Notes: a model not told the origin generated them from the letters alone. 64,000 bases of DNA from Nostoc linckia FACHB-104 (GCF_014696615.1 NZ_JACJQJ010000020.1:62001-126000), one strand, 5' to 3'; shown: positions 17,342-27,039, numbered from the stretch's first letter. Program-made: numbers and translations.

Positions 17342-18517
17342 TTAGGCGATACTTCCACGCTTGCGAGCTTCTTTGTAGGAAGTGCCAACATTTTTCAAGC
17401 CGGCTTTAATCATTTGTTTTTCTAGGAGAGCAAAGAAACGCGCTTTATCACCACCTCGGACTACAGCCTGATTGTGTGCTTCAGCGATCGCTACTGGGTA
17501 ACCATAGCCTTTTTGTACCTGTGCTAGCATCAATCCTAAAGCTTGGTCAAACATTTCTGTATTCTGTGCTACCCATTGCGGAATCTCTATCCGTGCAATC
17601 TCGGTGCCTACATGGATATAGCAAAAGTAAATTTTTTGGTCTTCATATAAATCTAAAATTCTGGCATTACTGCGCCATAAAGGGCCGCGCTGTCCTGGTT
17701 TGAGTTGAGTTGACCAGAGTGATGTATCTCGTAAAGGTTCAAAGATTTTACAAGGTATTTTTTCTAACTGGTTGGGGCAATAACTTATACAGTCTGGTAC
17801 GGGATGGGGACAAGCTAACAGGCGCAGAAAGTTCATACCTTCAACATTGCGTGAGGCACTAAGATAGCCCATAAGCGGAATTTGAGCATCGCGCAGTCTT
17901 TGCCAAGCTTCGATAATCGGGGGTAAGATGCGATCGCGTGCATCAATAGGTAACTGTTCTAAAAACCAATAAATTAAGGAACCATCTACCATTGCGAGGG
18001 TTGGTGCTTCTCCCTTCACAGCACAAGCCAGTTCTGCTAACACTGTTGCTTCACTAGCCGTGCGGCGATAACCCATCCATTCTTCAGTTCTAATTCCCCA
18101 CTGCCGCGACATATATAAATCTTCTGGGCGGTAAAATACCTCTGGCAAGCTATCTAATATAGGATGACGATTTTGTCCGTAGTGTAAGACGACTCTGCCA
18201 ATATTGAGCAAATAACAGTAAGCAATTTCGTGATGGTTAGGCGCAATTTGCGAACCATCAGTAGCAATGACAGTATGAATTTTTGGGGGAACTGGAATAT
18301 CAATGCAGGTTTCTAATGGCTCAATGGGAGTAGCATTAGCAAAGAGAATGCGATCGCGCCATTTTTCCTGTCGATCAATTAAATCTTTTTGAAATTCGTA
18401 AGCTTGTTGCAGATGTTTTTGTGCTAATTCTAAACGCTGACGGCTAGCAGCAGCTTCTACGGTAAGATGCTGACTTAAACCTTGCATTTGTCGCGCTAGT
18501 TTTGTCAGATCAAGCAT
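17342..18517 (-). CDS. NurA-domain nuclease
   Basis: NurA proteins are Mn-dependent 5'-3' exonucleases; in archaea they work with HerA in DNA end resection. The 391-residue protein has the NurA acidic motifs IATDGSQIAPNHH (about 84-96) and AMVDGSLIYWFLE (about 180-192), plus the C-terminal PVAIAEAHNQAVVRGGDKARFF. A coiled-coil-like N-terminus (1-60) precedes the domain. No herA homologue is adjacent, so its partner is unknown. The gene converges on rplL, with their ends about 90 bases apart. Confidence 0.82.
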   Translation of the reverse strand: MLDLTKLARQMQGLSQHLTVEAAASRQRLELAQKHLQQAYEFQKDLIDRQEKWRDRILFANATPIEPLETCIDIPVPPKIHTVIATDGSQIAPNHHEIAYCYLLNIGRVVLHYGQNRHPILDSLPEVFYRPEDLYMSRQWGIRTEEWMGYRRTASEATVLAELACAVKGEAPTLAMVDGSLIYWFLEQLPIDARDRILPPIIEAWQRLRDAQIPLMGYLSASRNVEGMNFLRLLACPHPVPDCISYCPNQLEKIPCKIFEPLRDTSLWSTQLKPGQRGPLWRSNARILDLYEDQKIYFCYIHVGTEIARIEIPQWVAQNTEMFDQALGLMLAQVQKGYGYPVAIAEAHNQAVVRGGDKARFFALLEKQMIKAGLKNVGTSYKEARKRGSIA

Positions 18518-18621
18518 AGGATTTTATTGTGGTTAAAGACTCTGGCGGGAGTAGGTTATTTTTCATAACATTGGATGGGATTTTAATAATGAATAAACCT
18601 ACCCCAACAATAAATAATTGA

Positions 18622-18987
18622 TTAAATTTTTTCTAATGACACTAAACCATTCTCTTGAAAATTTACTTCTAAATGATATCCTGCCATCAGAGCAGTTCCT
18701 AGCAAAGGTTTATAACCAGCAGCTAAAACTGGTACTAATTTTTCTATACTATCCCATAAAATTGTTGCAAAATGTATAGATAATAAAGCTTCACTACCAT
18801 CGGCTAACCTTGCAGATGTAGTTGAATATAGGGGAAGATTCATTGCACTGACTGCCTGTGGTGGTAAAGTCAGATGGTCATTAAATCCGGTATCAATCAC
18901 AAAATCTAAAGAAAATTCTGGCTGCAAAGGTAAGCGAAAAACTACTGGAATGATTGCTTTACCATCAATTACTTTTCCATAAATCAT
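18622..18987 (-). CDS. clan AA aspartic protease, DTGF type
   Basis: A 121-residue retropepsin-like protein. The catalytic motif is VIDTGFNDHLTLP (about 30-42) and the flap/psi-loop end is LLGTALMAGYHLEVNF (about 94-109). Enzymes of this kind carry one active-site Asp and act as dimers. The DTGF variant matches the family first seen as AF_0612 in Archaeoglobus. Its ATG overlaps the stop of the upstream 90-residue gene as ATGA, so the two are translated together. No substrate is known; the partner is the first candidate. Confidence 0.8.
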   Translation of the reverse strand: MIYGKVIDGKAIIPVVFRLPLQPEFSLDFVIDTGFNDHLTLPPQAVSAMNLPLYSTTSARLADGSEALLSIHFATILWDSIEKLVPVLAAGYKPLLGTALMAGYHLEVNFQENGLVSLEKI

Positions 18988-19256
18988 CCAGCAGTCCGCT
19001 CCATTGCACCACCAAAACTTACGGCTACATCATAACCAATTCGTATAGTAAATAACCTAGCATTTGGGTTTTTCTGTTTTAGCTTTAATGCTGCTTCTAT
19101 ACCAGTTTGATCAATTTCATATTCACCACTTTCTGCATCAATTACAATCATCTTGCCGATATTGTCACCATACTCAACTTTTTGACGAATATCGTTTTCA
19201 TAAAATTCCTTAGCTCTTCGGGCTACTTCTTCTACAGTCCAGAAAATTGATTGCAT
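18984..19256 (-). CDS. conserved hypothetical partner of the DTGF protease
   Basis: A 90-residue acidic protein with an N-terminal helix (VEEVARRAKEFYENDIRQKV), a strand pair around GKMIVIDAESGEYEID, and a C-terminal LFTIRIGYDVAVSFGG. It has no signal or membrane segment. The stop overlaps the protease ATG by four bases. Small proteins with the VIDxESGEYEID pattern often lie upstream of such proteases in cyanobacteria; this pairing is from memory of the family. An antitoxin-like or adaptor role is possible but unproven. Confidence 0.75.
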   Translation of the reverse strand: MQSIFWTVEEVARRAKEFYENDIRQKVEYGDNIGKMIVIDAESGEYEIDQTGIEAALKLKQKNPNARLFTIRIGYDVAVSFGGAMERTAG

Positions 19257-19313
19257 AGAAATTACACCTAGATTTGCTGTATTTACCAGAAATTGTAAAT
19301 CTTTTATGCATAA

Positions 19314-19353
19314 TACCCTACAGTAACCTGCACTTTGGCGTTACTGTAGGGTA
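19314..19353. repeat. 14-bp perfect inverted repeat downstream of ftsH
   Basis: TACCCTACAGTAAC and GTTACTGTAGGGTA are exact complements with a 12-nt loop. It follows the ftsH stop by 45 bases on the minus strand and precedes the 90-residue gene. No T-tract follows, so it is either an unconventional terminator or a palindromic repeat. Confidence 0.75.
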
Positions 19354-19397
19354 GCAGAATTAAACTCAAAATGTAGCAACTACTAATTAGTAATTAC

Positions 19398-21284
19398 TTA
19401 ATGAGATACAGCTATTTTTTCATCAGTTACCTGATTATATTCAGCAACAATTTGACGGAATAGTTCACCTTCAATTGTTTCTTGATCTGATAACAAATCA
19501 ACAAGACGTTCTAAGGCTATGCGGTTTTCGGTCAAAATTGTTTTTGCTGTTTGATAGCTTTGGCTAATAATTTCCCGGACTTGGACATCTATTTTGGCAG
19601 CTATTTCTTCAGAATATTCTGATTTATTCATCCAATCGCGTCCTAAAAAGACTTCTCCAGCCTGATTTTCTAGGGACAATGGGCCTAAGCTGGACATCCC
19701 AAATCTTGTTACCATTTGGCGTGCTAAGTTCGTCACTTTTTGCAAGTCATCTCCTGCACCTGTGGTAACTTCTGGCTTACCAAAAACAATTTCTTCGGCG
19801 GCGCGACCACCTAAAATTGAAGTAATTTTGCCAATAATTTGGGCGCGAGAGATTAAACCTTGTTCTTCGTTGGGAGTGAACCAAGTTAATCCTAATGCTT
19901 GTCCGCGGGGAATGAGTGTGACTTTTTGGACTGGGTCGTGGTCTTTAATTAAGGTACCGACTAAAGCGTGTCCAACTTCGTGGTAGGCTATCAGGCGTTT
20001 GCTCTTGCTGTCAACCAAAGCTGTGCCTTCCATCCCTGCAACTACTCGATCTACCGCATCATCAATTTCTAGGATGGTAACTGCTTCTTTTCTACGTCTG
20101 GCGGTGAGAATTGCAGCTTCGTTGAGTAAGTTAGCTAAATCTGCGCCTGTAAATCCGGGTGTGCGGCGAGCGATCGCATCTAAGGATACACTAGGATCTA
20201 TTTTCTTATTCCGGGCATGAACTTTCAAAATGTCCAAGCGACCTTTTAAATCCGGTGCATCAACCATCACTTGGCGGTCAAAGCGTCCGGGACGGAGTAA
20301 CGCTGCATCAAGCACATCGGGACGGTTAGTAGCAGCAATAATAATGATGCCAGTGTTACCTTCAAAACCATCCATTTCGGTGAGCAGTTGATTGAGGGTT
20401 TGCTCCCTTTCATCGTTACCACCACCAATTCCTGCACCCCTTTGTCTACCTACAGCGTCAATTTCATCAATAAATATGAGACAAGGGGCATTTTCTTTAG
20501 CTTTCTTAAATAAGTCACGGACGCGGGATGCACCTACACCCACAAACATTTCCACAAATTCTGAGCCAGAAATGCTAAAGAATGGAACACCCGCTTCCCC
20601 TGCGATCGCTTTTGCCAGTAAAGTTTTACCTGTACCAGGAGGGCCAATTAACAGTACACCTTTAGGAATTCTTGCGCCTACAGCTGTAAATCTTTCTGGT
20701 TGTTTGAGGAAAGTAACAACTTCTTGCAATTCTTCTTTGGCTTCTTCTACACCGGCTACATCGTCAAATTTTACGCCTGTTTTCGCCTCCATTTGGAAGC
20801 GAGCGCGAGATTTGCCAAAGTTCATTGCTTGGCTAGAAGCATTAGTTGAGCGTCTGAGGAACAAGAGCATTAAAGCCACAAGTGGCAAAATCCACATCAG
20901 GTTAATCAATAACCCAACAGCCGCTCTACTGTTAGCAGAGGAAACTTCCGCAAAATCCACATTTTTCTCTTTGAGTTTATTAATTAACTCTGGGTTTTGC
21001 TCTAACAGTTTTACCTGGATGGGTGAATCTGATTTTTGTCCCACCAAATAAACCTTGGCTATCTGTTCAGTTTCATCCAGCTCGACTTTTGCAACTTCTC
21101 CCCTTTCGGTTTTTTTAATCAACTCCCCATAAGTCAAAGAGTTACGCTCGGCTTTTTGCGCCAAGGCCGGGTTTCCACCTAAAATGCCTGGCAATAATAT
21201 TAAGCTGGCTGCTACTGCACCAGTCCAAGGAACACGCTTTGCCGTTCGCTGTTTGTTCAATGCCTTTTTCCCTAAATTTGTCAT
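19398..21284 (-). CDS. ftsH: ATP-dependent zinc metalloprotease FtsH
   Basis: A membrane AAA+ protease; cyanobacterial FtsH complexes degrade damaged D1 and other thylakoid proteins. Of 628 residues, TM1 is at about 20-43, a lumenal domain follows, and TM2 is at about 122-142. The AAA domain has Walker A GPPGTGKT (about 215), Walker [16 protein letters not shown], and the pore motif FVEMFVG. The zinc site is HEVGH (about 435) with the distal [14 protein letters not shown]. It resembles the FtsH1/FtsH2 group of Synechocystis; the exact paralogue is uncertain. ATG 21284 begins a basic N-terminus typical of the signal-anchor. Confidence 0.96.
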   Translation of the reverse strand: MTNLGKKALNKQRTAKRVPWTGAVAASLILLPGILGGNPALAQKAERNSLTYGELIKKTERGEVAKVELDETEQIAKVYLVGQKSDSPIQVKLLEQNPELINKLKEKNVDFAEVSSANSRAAVGLLINLMWILPLVALMLLFLRRSTNASSQAMNFGKSRARFQMEAKTGVKFDDVAGVEEAKEELQEVVTFLKQPERFTAVGARIPKGVLLIGPPGTGKTLLAKAIAGEAGVPFFSISGSEFVEMFVGVGASRVRDLFKKAKENAPCLIFIDEIDAVGRQRGAGIGGGNDEREQTLNQLLTEMDGFEGNTGIIIIAATNRPDVLDAALLRPGRFDRQVMVDAPDLKGRLDILKVHARNKKIDPSVSLDAIARRTPGFTGADLANLLNEAAILTARRRKEAVTILEIDDAVDRVVAGMEGTALVDSKSKRLIAYHEVGHALVGTLIKDHDPVQKVTLIPRGQALGLTWFTPNEEQGLISRAQIIGKITSILGGRAAEEIVFGKPEVTTGAGDDLQKVTNLARQMVTRFGMSSLGPLSLENQAGEVFLGRDWMNKSEYSEEIAAKIDVQVREIISQSYQTAKTILTENRIALERLVDLLSDQETIEGELFRQIVAEYNQVTDEKIAVSH

Positions 21285-21566
21285 AATAATTACCCTTTTC
21301 CTGCTGGCAAAAGCTGAGCGCTGATTTTATGCCTATTCTTCTAGAAGAAATTGAAATAACTGGAAATAATTGAATTCTTATCTAGTTTAACTTCCACATA
21401 AAACCATTTCCCAAACTCTCTATCAGCTTTCAGGAATACGCTCCTATCTACAAGGGGAAATTCACCTATTAGGGGAATGAACCGGAAAACTGGCTTTGAG
21501 TTTCCTGGGGTGCTAAGTCCTTACATTCCTCTTAAGGCTGCGTACATAGTAACTATTCTGACAAAA

Positions 21567-21704
21567 TTATGTCTTAGCTGGGGCTTTTACTCGCTTAACA
21601 TCAAATTTTCTTGGAGATGTAATTTGACATATTACGCAACAAATCGCTAAGATAAACATAATCGTAATGATTCCGCTTTTCAAAAGTTTGTTAATGCTAG
21701 CCAT
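21567..21704 (-). CDS. candidate 45-residue single-span membrane protein
   Basis: A short open frame in the otherwise empty 580-base space upstream of ftsH. It begins MASINKLLKSG, has one hydrophobic helix of about 18 residues (IITIMFILAICCVICQI) and ends in a basic tail with KRVKAPAKT. The topology is plausible: a positively flanked single helix with three cysteines. No strong ribosome site is visible and I recognise no family, so it could be a chance frame. It lies on the same strand as ftsH, about 280 bases upstream. Confidence 0.35.
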   Translation of the reverse strand: MASINKLLKSGIITIMFILAICCVICQITSPRKFDVKRVKAPAKT

Positions 21705-21872
21705 TACTGCTTATAGCAGGATGGGTAAGGGTTTTTGGCATTTCATCCTTGGCATTTGGGGTTTAGCATTTGGCGTTTGTTTTTCTCCCCTGCTTCCACT
21801 GCTTGGTTATCCCTAGTTCCCAAATTCCCAGTCCTCTAATTAGTAAATTTATTTAGCCTGTGGGTGGATTTT

Positions 21873-22418
21873 ATGGTAAAAATTGTTGGCATTGGTGGTA
21901 GTTTAAGACCTAACTCTTATACCCAAATTGCTTTACAAGTTGCAGCGCAAAGGGTAGAAGCATTAGGTGCAGAAGTAGAAATTCTTGATTTGCGGCAGAT
22001 GCAGCTACCATTTTGCAATGGTGGTAAAGATTATTCCGAGTACCCAGATGTTCAGCGTTTGCGAGATACAGTAACTAATACTGACGGGTTAATTTTGGCT
22101 ACACCTGAGTATCATGGTGGCGTTAGTGGTGTACTGAAAAATACTCTAGATTTGCTCAGTTTTGATGAACTGTCTGGTAAAGTGGCAGGCGTAGTTAGCG
22201 TATTAGGTGGACAATCCAATAGCAACGCCCTTAATGAACTGCGTTTGATTTTGCGCTGGGTACATGGTTGGGTAATTCCAGAACAAATTGCTATTGGACA
22301 AGCTTGGGGCGCGTTTAATGCTGAAGGTAAGCTGTTAGATGAAAAACTCTCCCAACGCTTTGATCAATTTGCTCAAAGTCTAGTTGACAACACTCGCAAG
22401 TTGCGGGGAGTGCAATAA
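21873..22418 (+). CDS. NADPH-dependent FMN reductase family protein
   Basis: A 181-residue flavodoxin-fold reductase. The FMN phosphate loop is GIGGSLRPNSYT (about 5-16), and the TPEYHGGVSGVLKNTLDLLS motif (about 76-95) is characteristic of SsuE/ChrR-type enzymes. It would reduce free flavin or quinones using NAD(P)H in the cytoplasm. ATG 21873 is preferred; a GTG nine bases upstream is also in frame. No monooxygenase partner is next to it, so the substrate is open. Confidence 0.88.
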   Translation: MVKIVGIGGSLRPNSYTQIALQVAAQRVEALGAEVEILDLRQMQLPFCNGGKDYSEYPDVQRLRDTVTNTDGLILATPEYHGGVSGVLKNTLDLLSFDELSGKVAGVVSVLGGQSNSNALNELRLILRWVHGWVIPEQIAIGQAWGAFNAEGKLLDEKLSQRFDQFAQSLVDNTRKLRGVQ

Positions 22419-22446
22419 AGTAACCGAATTGGTATTTAAGTCATCA

Positions 22447-22501
22447 GGGTAGGCACTGTTAAATATTTGGTTGAAGCCTTAATAAGAGCTAGTGCCTATC
22501 C
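22447..22501. terminator. long-loop inverted repeat between convergent genes
   Basis: GGGTAGGCACT and AGTGCCTATCC pair over 11 positions (one G-T) around a 33-nt loop. It sits between the converging FMN reductase and GCS2-like genes and could serve as a bidirectional terminator; no long T-run is present. Confidence 0.4.
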
Positions 22502-22636
22502 TAAGTTTTACTTAAATTGTAAGGCTGACTATACGTTTATTGATTTTCCGTATTTGCATCTCTCTTGTTAAGCAAGTATTTTCTCCTCATTAGAATTAGA
22601 TGGCGATAAAAAGCTAACTTTTTACCTTTAATTTAA

Positions 22637-23743
22637 TTAAAATTGTGAGTAAGTTTGTTTTAAAACTGCTTCTATAGAATTTAAGCAATTATATTGTTTG
22701 ATGAGTGCATGAGATTTTGTTTCTCCCTGCTCTAAAATAATTTTCAGTGGTGATAAAAAATTAATATCAGGGTCATCTTTGAGTGCTAATTCCGCTGCTT
22801 GTAAAATTTTTTCGGCATTGATAAAAATCTCTTCATTCTCAAAGCCCTTTCTTGCCGAAAGTTGATGTAAACTTGCATCTGGAATAGTTGCCCTACCTGT
22901 TAGAGATTCATCCAAAACTAAACCTTTTAACAAAGCTAATAAGGCTGCATAAAGTGAAAAATCATCGCAACTATCAAAAGCCTTAAACTCAATCCGTCCG
23001 ACTTCAGCAGGTATACGTGCTACTTTTGTTAATGAAGGGATACTGGCAATTAATTGTTCTGCTTTCTCTACAAATACTAGTGTCGCTGGTCTTTGTCCAG
23101 TTCTCACAAAAGTTCTTACCGAAAGTCCTTCCCATAAATTACCCTGATAAAAAGGCGCACTATAGCTAAAAGGAACTATATAGGGGCTGTAAAAAGTTAA
23201 CTTTCTACCAATATCAATTAGTTTTTCTACAGACAAGTTCGCTACAGAAATATTTAAATCTGGCCCGTAAGTCACCATGTAAATATTGGCAGTGTGTTCG
23301 TCAGGGTAAGACTGCAGCAGCTGCAGTTCATAATCATTTAATGGTGGGTTTGGTTCAAAAATTGTCTTATAAGGATTAAAACTAGTTAAAACAGGTGAGA
23401 AGCCATAATCCGCAGCAACTTCCCGCAATAAGCAAAAACTTTCTGTTAATTCATCAATAGCACCTTGAATATGAGAATGTATTGTTGTTCTAATTTCAAT
23501 ACCTTTTGGTAAGCAATCGATTACTTTATCTGAGTCAGCGAATCTTTCAAATCCCTCAATATACCATCTCTTCTTTTTAATACCAGCATCACCAACACGT
23601 AGCTGAGAATAATCATTAGGATATGTAGGTAGCCTTTCCACAATTTCATTGAATTCAGCATATTTTGTTTGAGAAAAATCAGCAAACTTTCCTGCTTGAT
23701 TCAGAAAAGCAACTTCATGTTCAATCCCGAAAAAAAACATCAT
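22637..23743 (-). CDS. GCS2-like glutamate-cysteine ligase / carboxylate-amine ligase family protein
   Basis: A 368-residue protein of the glutamine-synthetase-like ligase fold. Markers are the N-terminal FGIEHEVAFL (about 5-14), KGIEIRTTIHSHIQGAIDE (about 80-98) and RIEFKAFDSCDDFS (about 248-261). They correspond to the ATP/metal-binding strands of GCS2 proteins. Such enzymes join an amine to a carboxylate using ATP. The sequence looks different from the usual cyanobacterial GshA, so glutathione synthesis should not be assumed. It stands alone, convergent with the FMN reductase. Confidence 0.7.
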   Translation of the reverse strand: MMFFFGIEHEVAFLNQAGKFADFSQTKYAEFNEIVERLPTYPNDYSQLRVGDAGIKKKRWYIEGFERFADSDKVIDCLPKGIEIRTTIHSHIQGAIDELTESFCLLREVAADYGFSPVLTSFNPYKTIFEPNPPLNDYELQLLQSYPDEHTANIYMVTYGPDLNISVANLSVEKLIDIGRKLTFYSPYIVPFSYSAPFYQGNLWEGLSVRTFVRTGQRPATLVFVEKAEQLIASIPSLTKVARIPAEVGRIEFKAFDSCDDFSLYAALLALLKGLVLDESLTGRATIPDASLHQLSARKGFENEEIFINAEKILQAAELALKDDPDINFLSPLKIILEQGETKSHALIKQYNCLNSIEAVLKQTYSQF

Positions 23744-24333
23744 GATATTCCTTAAAGATTTAGTCGTTCAGTTAAACTTGAATGCTGAGAGATTGTTGGA
23801 AACTGGTCTCTACTCCTATTTTTTATGAGGATAGAGTTTTGAAATTCTCATCTCCCCTAGCTAAGTGAGATACTTTTGCAATAGATAGTGTAACAAATCT
23901 GTAATTAATTGCTGCAAAAATCTCAAACCGATTGAGAAAATCCTATGATTACTCTGCACTACGAGGCTCAAAAGTGAAAAAGATGATTTGAGATGCAGCT
24001 AGTTTAAATATAAAAATTATCAATATTTTTTGATAAATATGTTTGAACAATGCTAAAGAGAGAAGGGCTGAGAGAAACACTATTCCCTTCTTTGGCAAGT
24101 CATATCCAGTTGCAGCAATTTAGTTATAATTCTCCTGTTTGGTGCAAAAATGCAAAAAAGCTTTCTCCTGCTCCTTCATGCGTCTCTAAGGTATGAATGA
24201 AGGTCAATTTATTCTTGGGACTAACAAAAAACCAATTTTTACAGTCTCTAAAGTTAAATGTGTAACAGTTTAATTACCTTGAACGTAGCTTAGTATTTAG
24301 TGTATGGACTGAGGACAGCTTGAGGCATAGTTT
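23744..24333. other. 590-base intergenic region without recognisable gene
   Basis: AT-rich space between two divergent genes. A weak inverted repeat (GAAGGG/CCCTTC near 24,062-24,095) is the only structure noticed. It must hold two promoters. Confidence 0.55.
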
Positions 24334-25047
24334 ATGAAAAGTGTCGTTCAATCCCCCTACAGTAGTGAACAAGTTGCAGCATGGCTACGTGGATTGCTGA
24401 CTATAGCTTGGGCCGATGGTAACTTTGACCCTCATGAACAGCAGTTGATTGCTAGTATCACAGAGGAAGAATTGGCCCCTGGGATTCAATTTGATTCGCT
24501 GGAGGTTATCACACCAGCGGAATTAGCCGCAATTTTGGGCAAAGGTACAACAGCAGCAGAAAACTTTTTGCGTACTGCAGTGATGGTAGCGATCGCAGAT
24601 GGGACATATTCTCCCAGCGAAGACCAAGTTCTGCAAGAGTTGTGTCACGCCCTAGGACAGCCAAAGGATTTAATCGAAGCCCTACGTCATACCATAGAAC
24701 ATATAGATGATGTAGATCCTGTAGATAGTTTTCTACAGCGAGAAGCATCTAAAAACCCTTCCTTAACAATTGCGCCCTATGCACCTACCCATGATGCACT
24801 CACCCCCCTGCGCCATTGGATGGATGGATTAGATATTCAAGATCCTAGAGTTGCTCGCTTCTTATGTAAAATGATTCCTTCACAATGCCCTTTTGAACGG
24901 GATGTGAAGTTGTTTGGTCGTAAAATTGTACATATTCCGCCATTATGTAAAATTAATCCGCTTTATGAACAAATGGTAGGCTTACGTTTTCGTGCCCTCT
25001 CTTATCTAGCAGATGATTGTGGTGAGGATATTTCGCCATATATTTAA
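24334..25047 (+). CDS. TerB-like protein with Mo-dependent nitrogenase C-terminal domain
   Basis: A 237-residue protein of two parts. The N-terminal helical part (about 10-130) has the repeated acidic loops WADGNFDPHEQQLI and IADGTYSPSEDQVL typical of TerB-type domains. The C-terminal part (about 155-237), with RFLCKMIPSQCPFERDVKLFGRK and IPPLCKINPLYEQMVGLRFRALSYL, matches the Mo-nitro_C domain found in cyanobacteria near or linked to nitrogen fixation. Three conserved cysteines (CKMIPSQC, LCKINP) could bind a metal. No nif gene is in the window. Its biochemical role is unknown. Confidence 0.82.
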   Translation: MKSVVQSPYSSEQVAAWLRGLLTIAWADGNFDPHEQQLIASITEEELAPGIQFDSLEVITPAELAAILGKGTTAAENFLRTAVMVAIADGTYSPSEDQVLQELCHALGQPKDLIEALRHTIEHIDDVDPVDSFLQREASKNPSLTIAPYAPTHDALTPLRHWMDGLDIQDPRVARFLCKMIPSQCPFERDVKLFGRKIVHIPPLCKINPLYEQMVGLRFRALSYLADDCGEDISPYI

Positions 25048-25148
25048 GTGCTGAGTGCTGAGTCACCGAAGTTCAGATACTTGCGGCTAGCAGCTGCTCC
25101 AACTTCTCGCTGAGTGCTGAGTTAAAACGATAGAGTAAAGAGTAAAGG

Positions 25149-25254
25149 CAATACTACTCGGTTAAGTATTTTGAACTCATAGTTTGGCTTGGGGAAAGAA
25201 AATATCTTTCCCTTTGTCCCTTTACCCCCTAACCTCCTTAGCCGCTGTATTTTG
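25149..25254. repeat. MITE-like element, copy D (inverted orientation)
   Basis: Begins CAATACTACTCGGTTAAG and ends CCTTAGCCGCTGTATTTTG. Read on the minus strand it aligns with copy B (59.8 kb): C-rich tract, CCAAACTATGAGTTCAAAA, then CTTAACCGAGTAGTATTG. It lies in the intergenic space before obgE. Confidence 0.65.
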
Positions 25255-25350
25255 TTGAGCGCAAATCAGAACGCAAGCAAGATTGTGGTCTCAAGAAAAC
25301 TTATAATTTAGAACTCTAACTCAGGACTCAGGACTCAGCACTTTAAAAAT

Positions 25351-26379
25351 ATGCAATTTATTGATCAAGCAGTTATCGAAGTAGAAGCTGGTAAAGGTGG
25401 CGATGGTATTGTCGCTTTCCGGCGAGAGAAGTATGTACCAGCAGGCGGCCCTTCTGGAGGAAATGGTGGGCGTGGTGGTTCAATAATTTTCGTAGCTGTA
25501 GAGAACCTGCAAACTTTGCTGGATTTTCGCTATAATCACCGTTTCCAGGCAGAAAATGGGGGTCGAGGCGGCCCAAATAATTGTACTGGGGCTGCTGGCA
25601 AAGATTTAATTATCGAAGTTCCTTGTGGTACCGCTATTTATGATGCAGCAACAGGTGCTTTATTAGGAGATTTAATCGAACCTGGACAAAAATTTCGGGC
25701 TGCGGAAGGTGGTAAAGGTGGATTAGGAAATCAACATTTTTTGAGTAACCGCAACCGCGCCCCAGAATATGCACTTCCCGGGTTACCTGGGGAAATGAAG
25801 GTATTACGTTTGGAATTGAAACTGTTAGCTGAGGTAGGAATTATTGGGTTACCAAATGCTGGTAAATCCACCTTAATTTCATCTTTGTCAGCAGCACGTC
25901 CTAAGATTGCTGATTATCCTTTTACTACCTTGATTCCAAATTTGGGTGTAGTACGTAAACCTTCTGGTGATGGTACAGTTTTTGCCGATATCCCTGGATT
26001 AATTGAAGGGGCTTCGCATGGTGCGGGGCTGGGGTATGACTTTTTGCGCCACATTGAACGAACAAGAGTGTTGCTACATTTAATTGATGCGACAAGCGAA
26101 GATGTATTAGGTGATTTCAACACAATTCAGCAAGAGTTAAAAGCATACGGACGGGGTTTAGCAGAACGTCCTCAAATTTTGGCGCTGAATAAAATTGATG
26201 CTGTAGATCTAGAAACTGTAGATTTAGATGCATTGGCGACTCAACTAAATCACCTCTCTTATGCCCCAGTTTTCTTAATTTCAGCTGTTACCCGTACTGG
26301 GTTAGAACCAATGTTACAAGAGCTTTGGGGAATTCTTGACCAAATTAATGCTATTGAAGAAGCAGAAGTATTGGGTTAG
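25351..26379 (+). CDS. obgE: GTPase ObgE/CgtA
   Basis: A 342-residue ribosome-associated GTPase acting in 50S assembly and stress control. The Gly-rich Obg fold (1-158) has [28 protein letters not shown] motifs: G1 GLPNAGKST (about 167-175), G3 DIPGLIEGA (about 212-220), G4 NKID (about 281-284), G5 SAV. The usual C-terminal OCT domain is short or absent, as in other cyanobacterial forms. A Uma2 gene starts 10 bases after its stop. Confidence 0.97.
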   Translation: MQFIDQAVIEVEAGKGGDGIVAFRREKYVPAGGPSGGNGGRGGSIIFVAVENLQTLLDFRYNHRFQAENGGRGGPNNCTGAAGKDLIIEVPCGTAIYDAATGALLGDLIEPGQKFRAAEGGKGGLGNQHFLSNRNRAPEYALPGLPGEMKVLRLELKLLAEVGIIGLPNAGKSTLISSLSAARPKIADYPFTTLIPNLGVVRKPSGDGTVFADIPGLIEGASHGAGLGYDFLRHIERTRVLLHLIDATSEDVLGDFNTIQQELKAYGRGLAERPQILALNKIDAVDLETVDLDALATQLNHLSYAPVFLISAVTRTGLEPMLQELWGILDQINAIEEAEVLG

Positions 26380-26389
26380 GTGAAATCCT

Positions 26390-26974
26390 ATGACTATTGC
26401 ACAGACACAACAATATTATTCACCTGAAGAGTATCTCGAATTAGAGGTTAATTCTGAGGAACGCCATGAATATATTGATGGTCAAATTATCCCTATGACA
26501 GGCGGAACACCAAATCATAATCAAATTGCTTTAAACTTTAGCGGTGCGCTCAATTTTGCGCTCAAGCGCCAACCTTATCAAGCTTTTGTAACTGACCAAC
26601 GTTTATGGATTCCTAATAAGAGAATTCATACTTACCCTGATGTGATGATAGTAAAAACACCTTTGGAATATCAAGAAGGAAGACGTGATACTCTGGTCAA
26701 TCCAATATTTATTGCTGAGGTTTTGTCAAAATCTACTAAAAGCTATGACAGGGATGAAAAATTTGCTGCTTATCGGACTATTCCTAGCTTTCAAGAGTAT
26801 GTGTTGATTGACCAATATAGGATGCACGTTGAGCAGTATTTTAAAACAGAAAACAATAAATGGATATTTTCTGAATATGAGGATGGGGATGTAATTTTAT
26901 CCCTTGCTGCTGTTTCTTTTCAGATGACGCTGGCTGATATTTATGACAAAGTTGATTTTAATTCTGAGGAATAG
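26390..26974 (+). CDS. Uma2 family protein (PD-(D/E)XK nuclease fold)
   Basis: A 194-residue member of the Uma2 family, which is greatly expanded in cyanobacteria. Features: YSPEEYLELE start, HEYIDGQIIPMTGGTPNHNQI (about 27-47), TYPDVMIVKTPLEY (about 82-95) and FIAEVLSKSTKSYDRDEKFAAYRTIPSFQEYVLIDQ. PD and ExLS are the predicted nuclease residues. Biological role unsettled; association with transposition has been suggested. Only 10 bases separate it from obgE, so it may be read from the same transcript. Confidence 0.88.
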   Translation: MTIAQTQQYYSPEEYLELEVNSEERHEYIDGQIIPMTGGTPNHNQIALNFSGALNFALKRQPYQAFVTDQRLWIPNKRIHTYPDVMIVKTPLEYQEGRRDTLVNPIFIAEVLSKSTKSYDRDEKFAAYRTIPSFQEYVLIDQYRMHVEQYFKTENNKWIFSEYEDGDVILSLAAVSFQMTLADIYDKVDFNSEE

Positions 26975-27039
26975 TAATAACAATTCAAAATTCAAAAATT
27001 CAGCCTTAAGCTAACGCATCTTGAATTGTTTATCATGGA

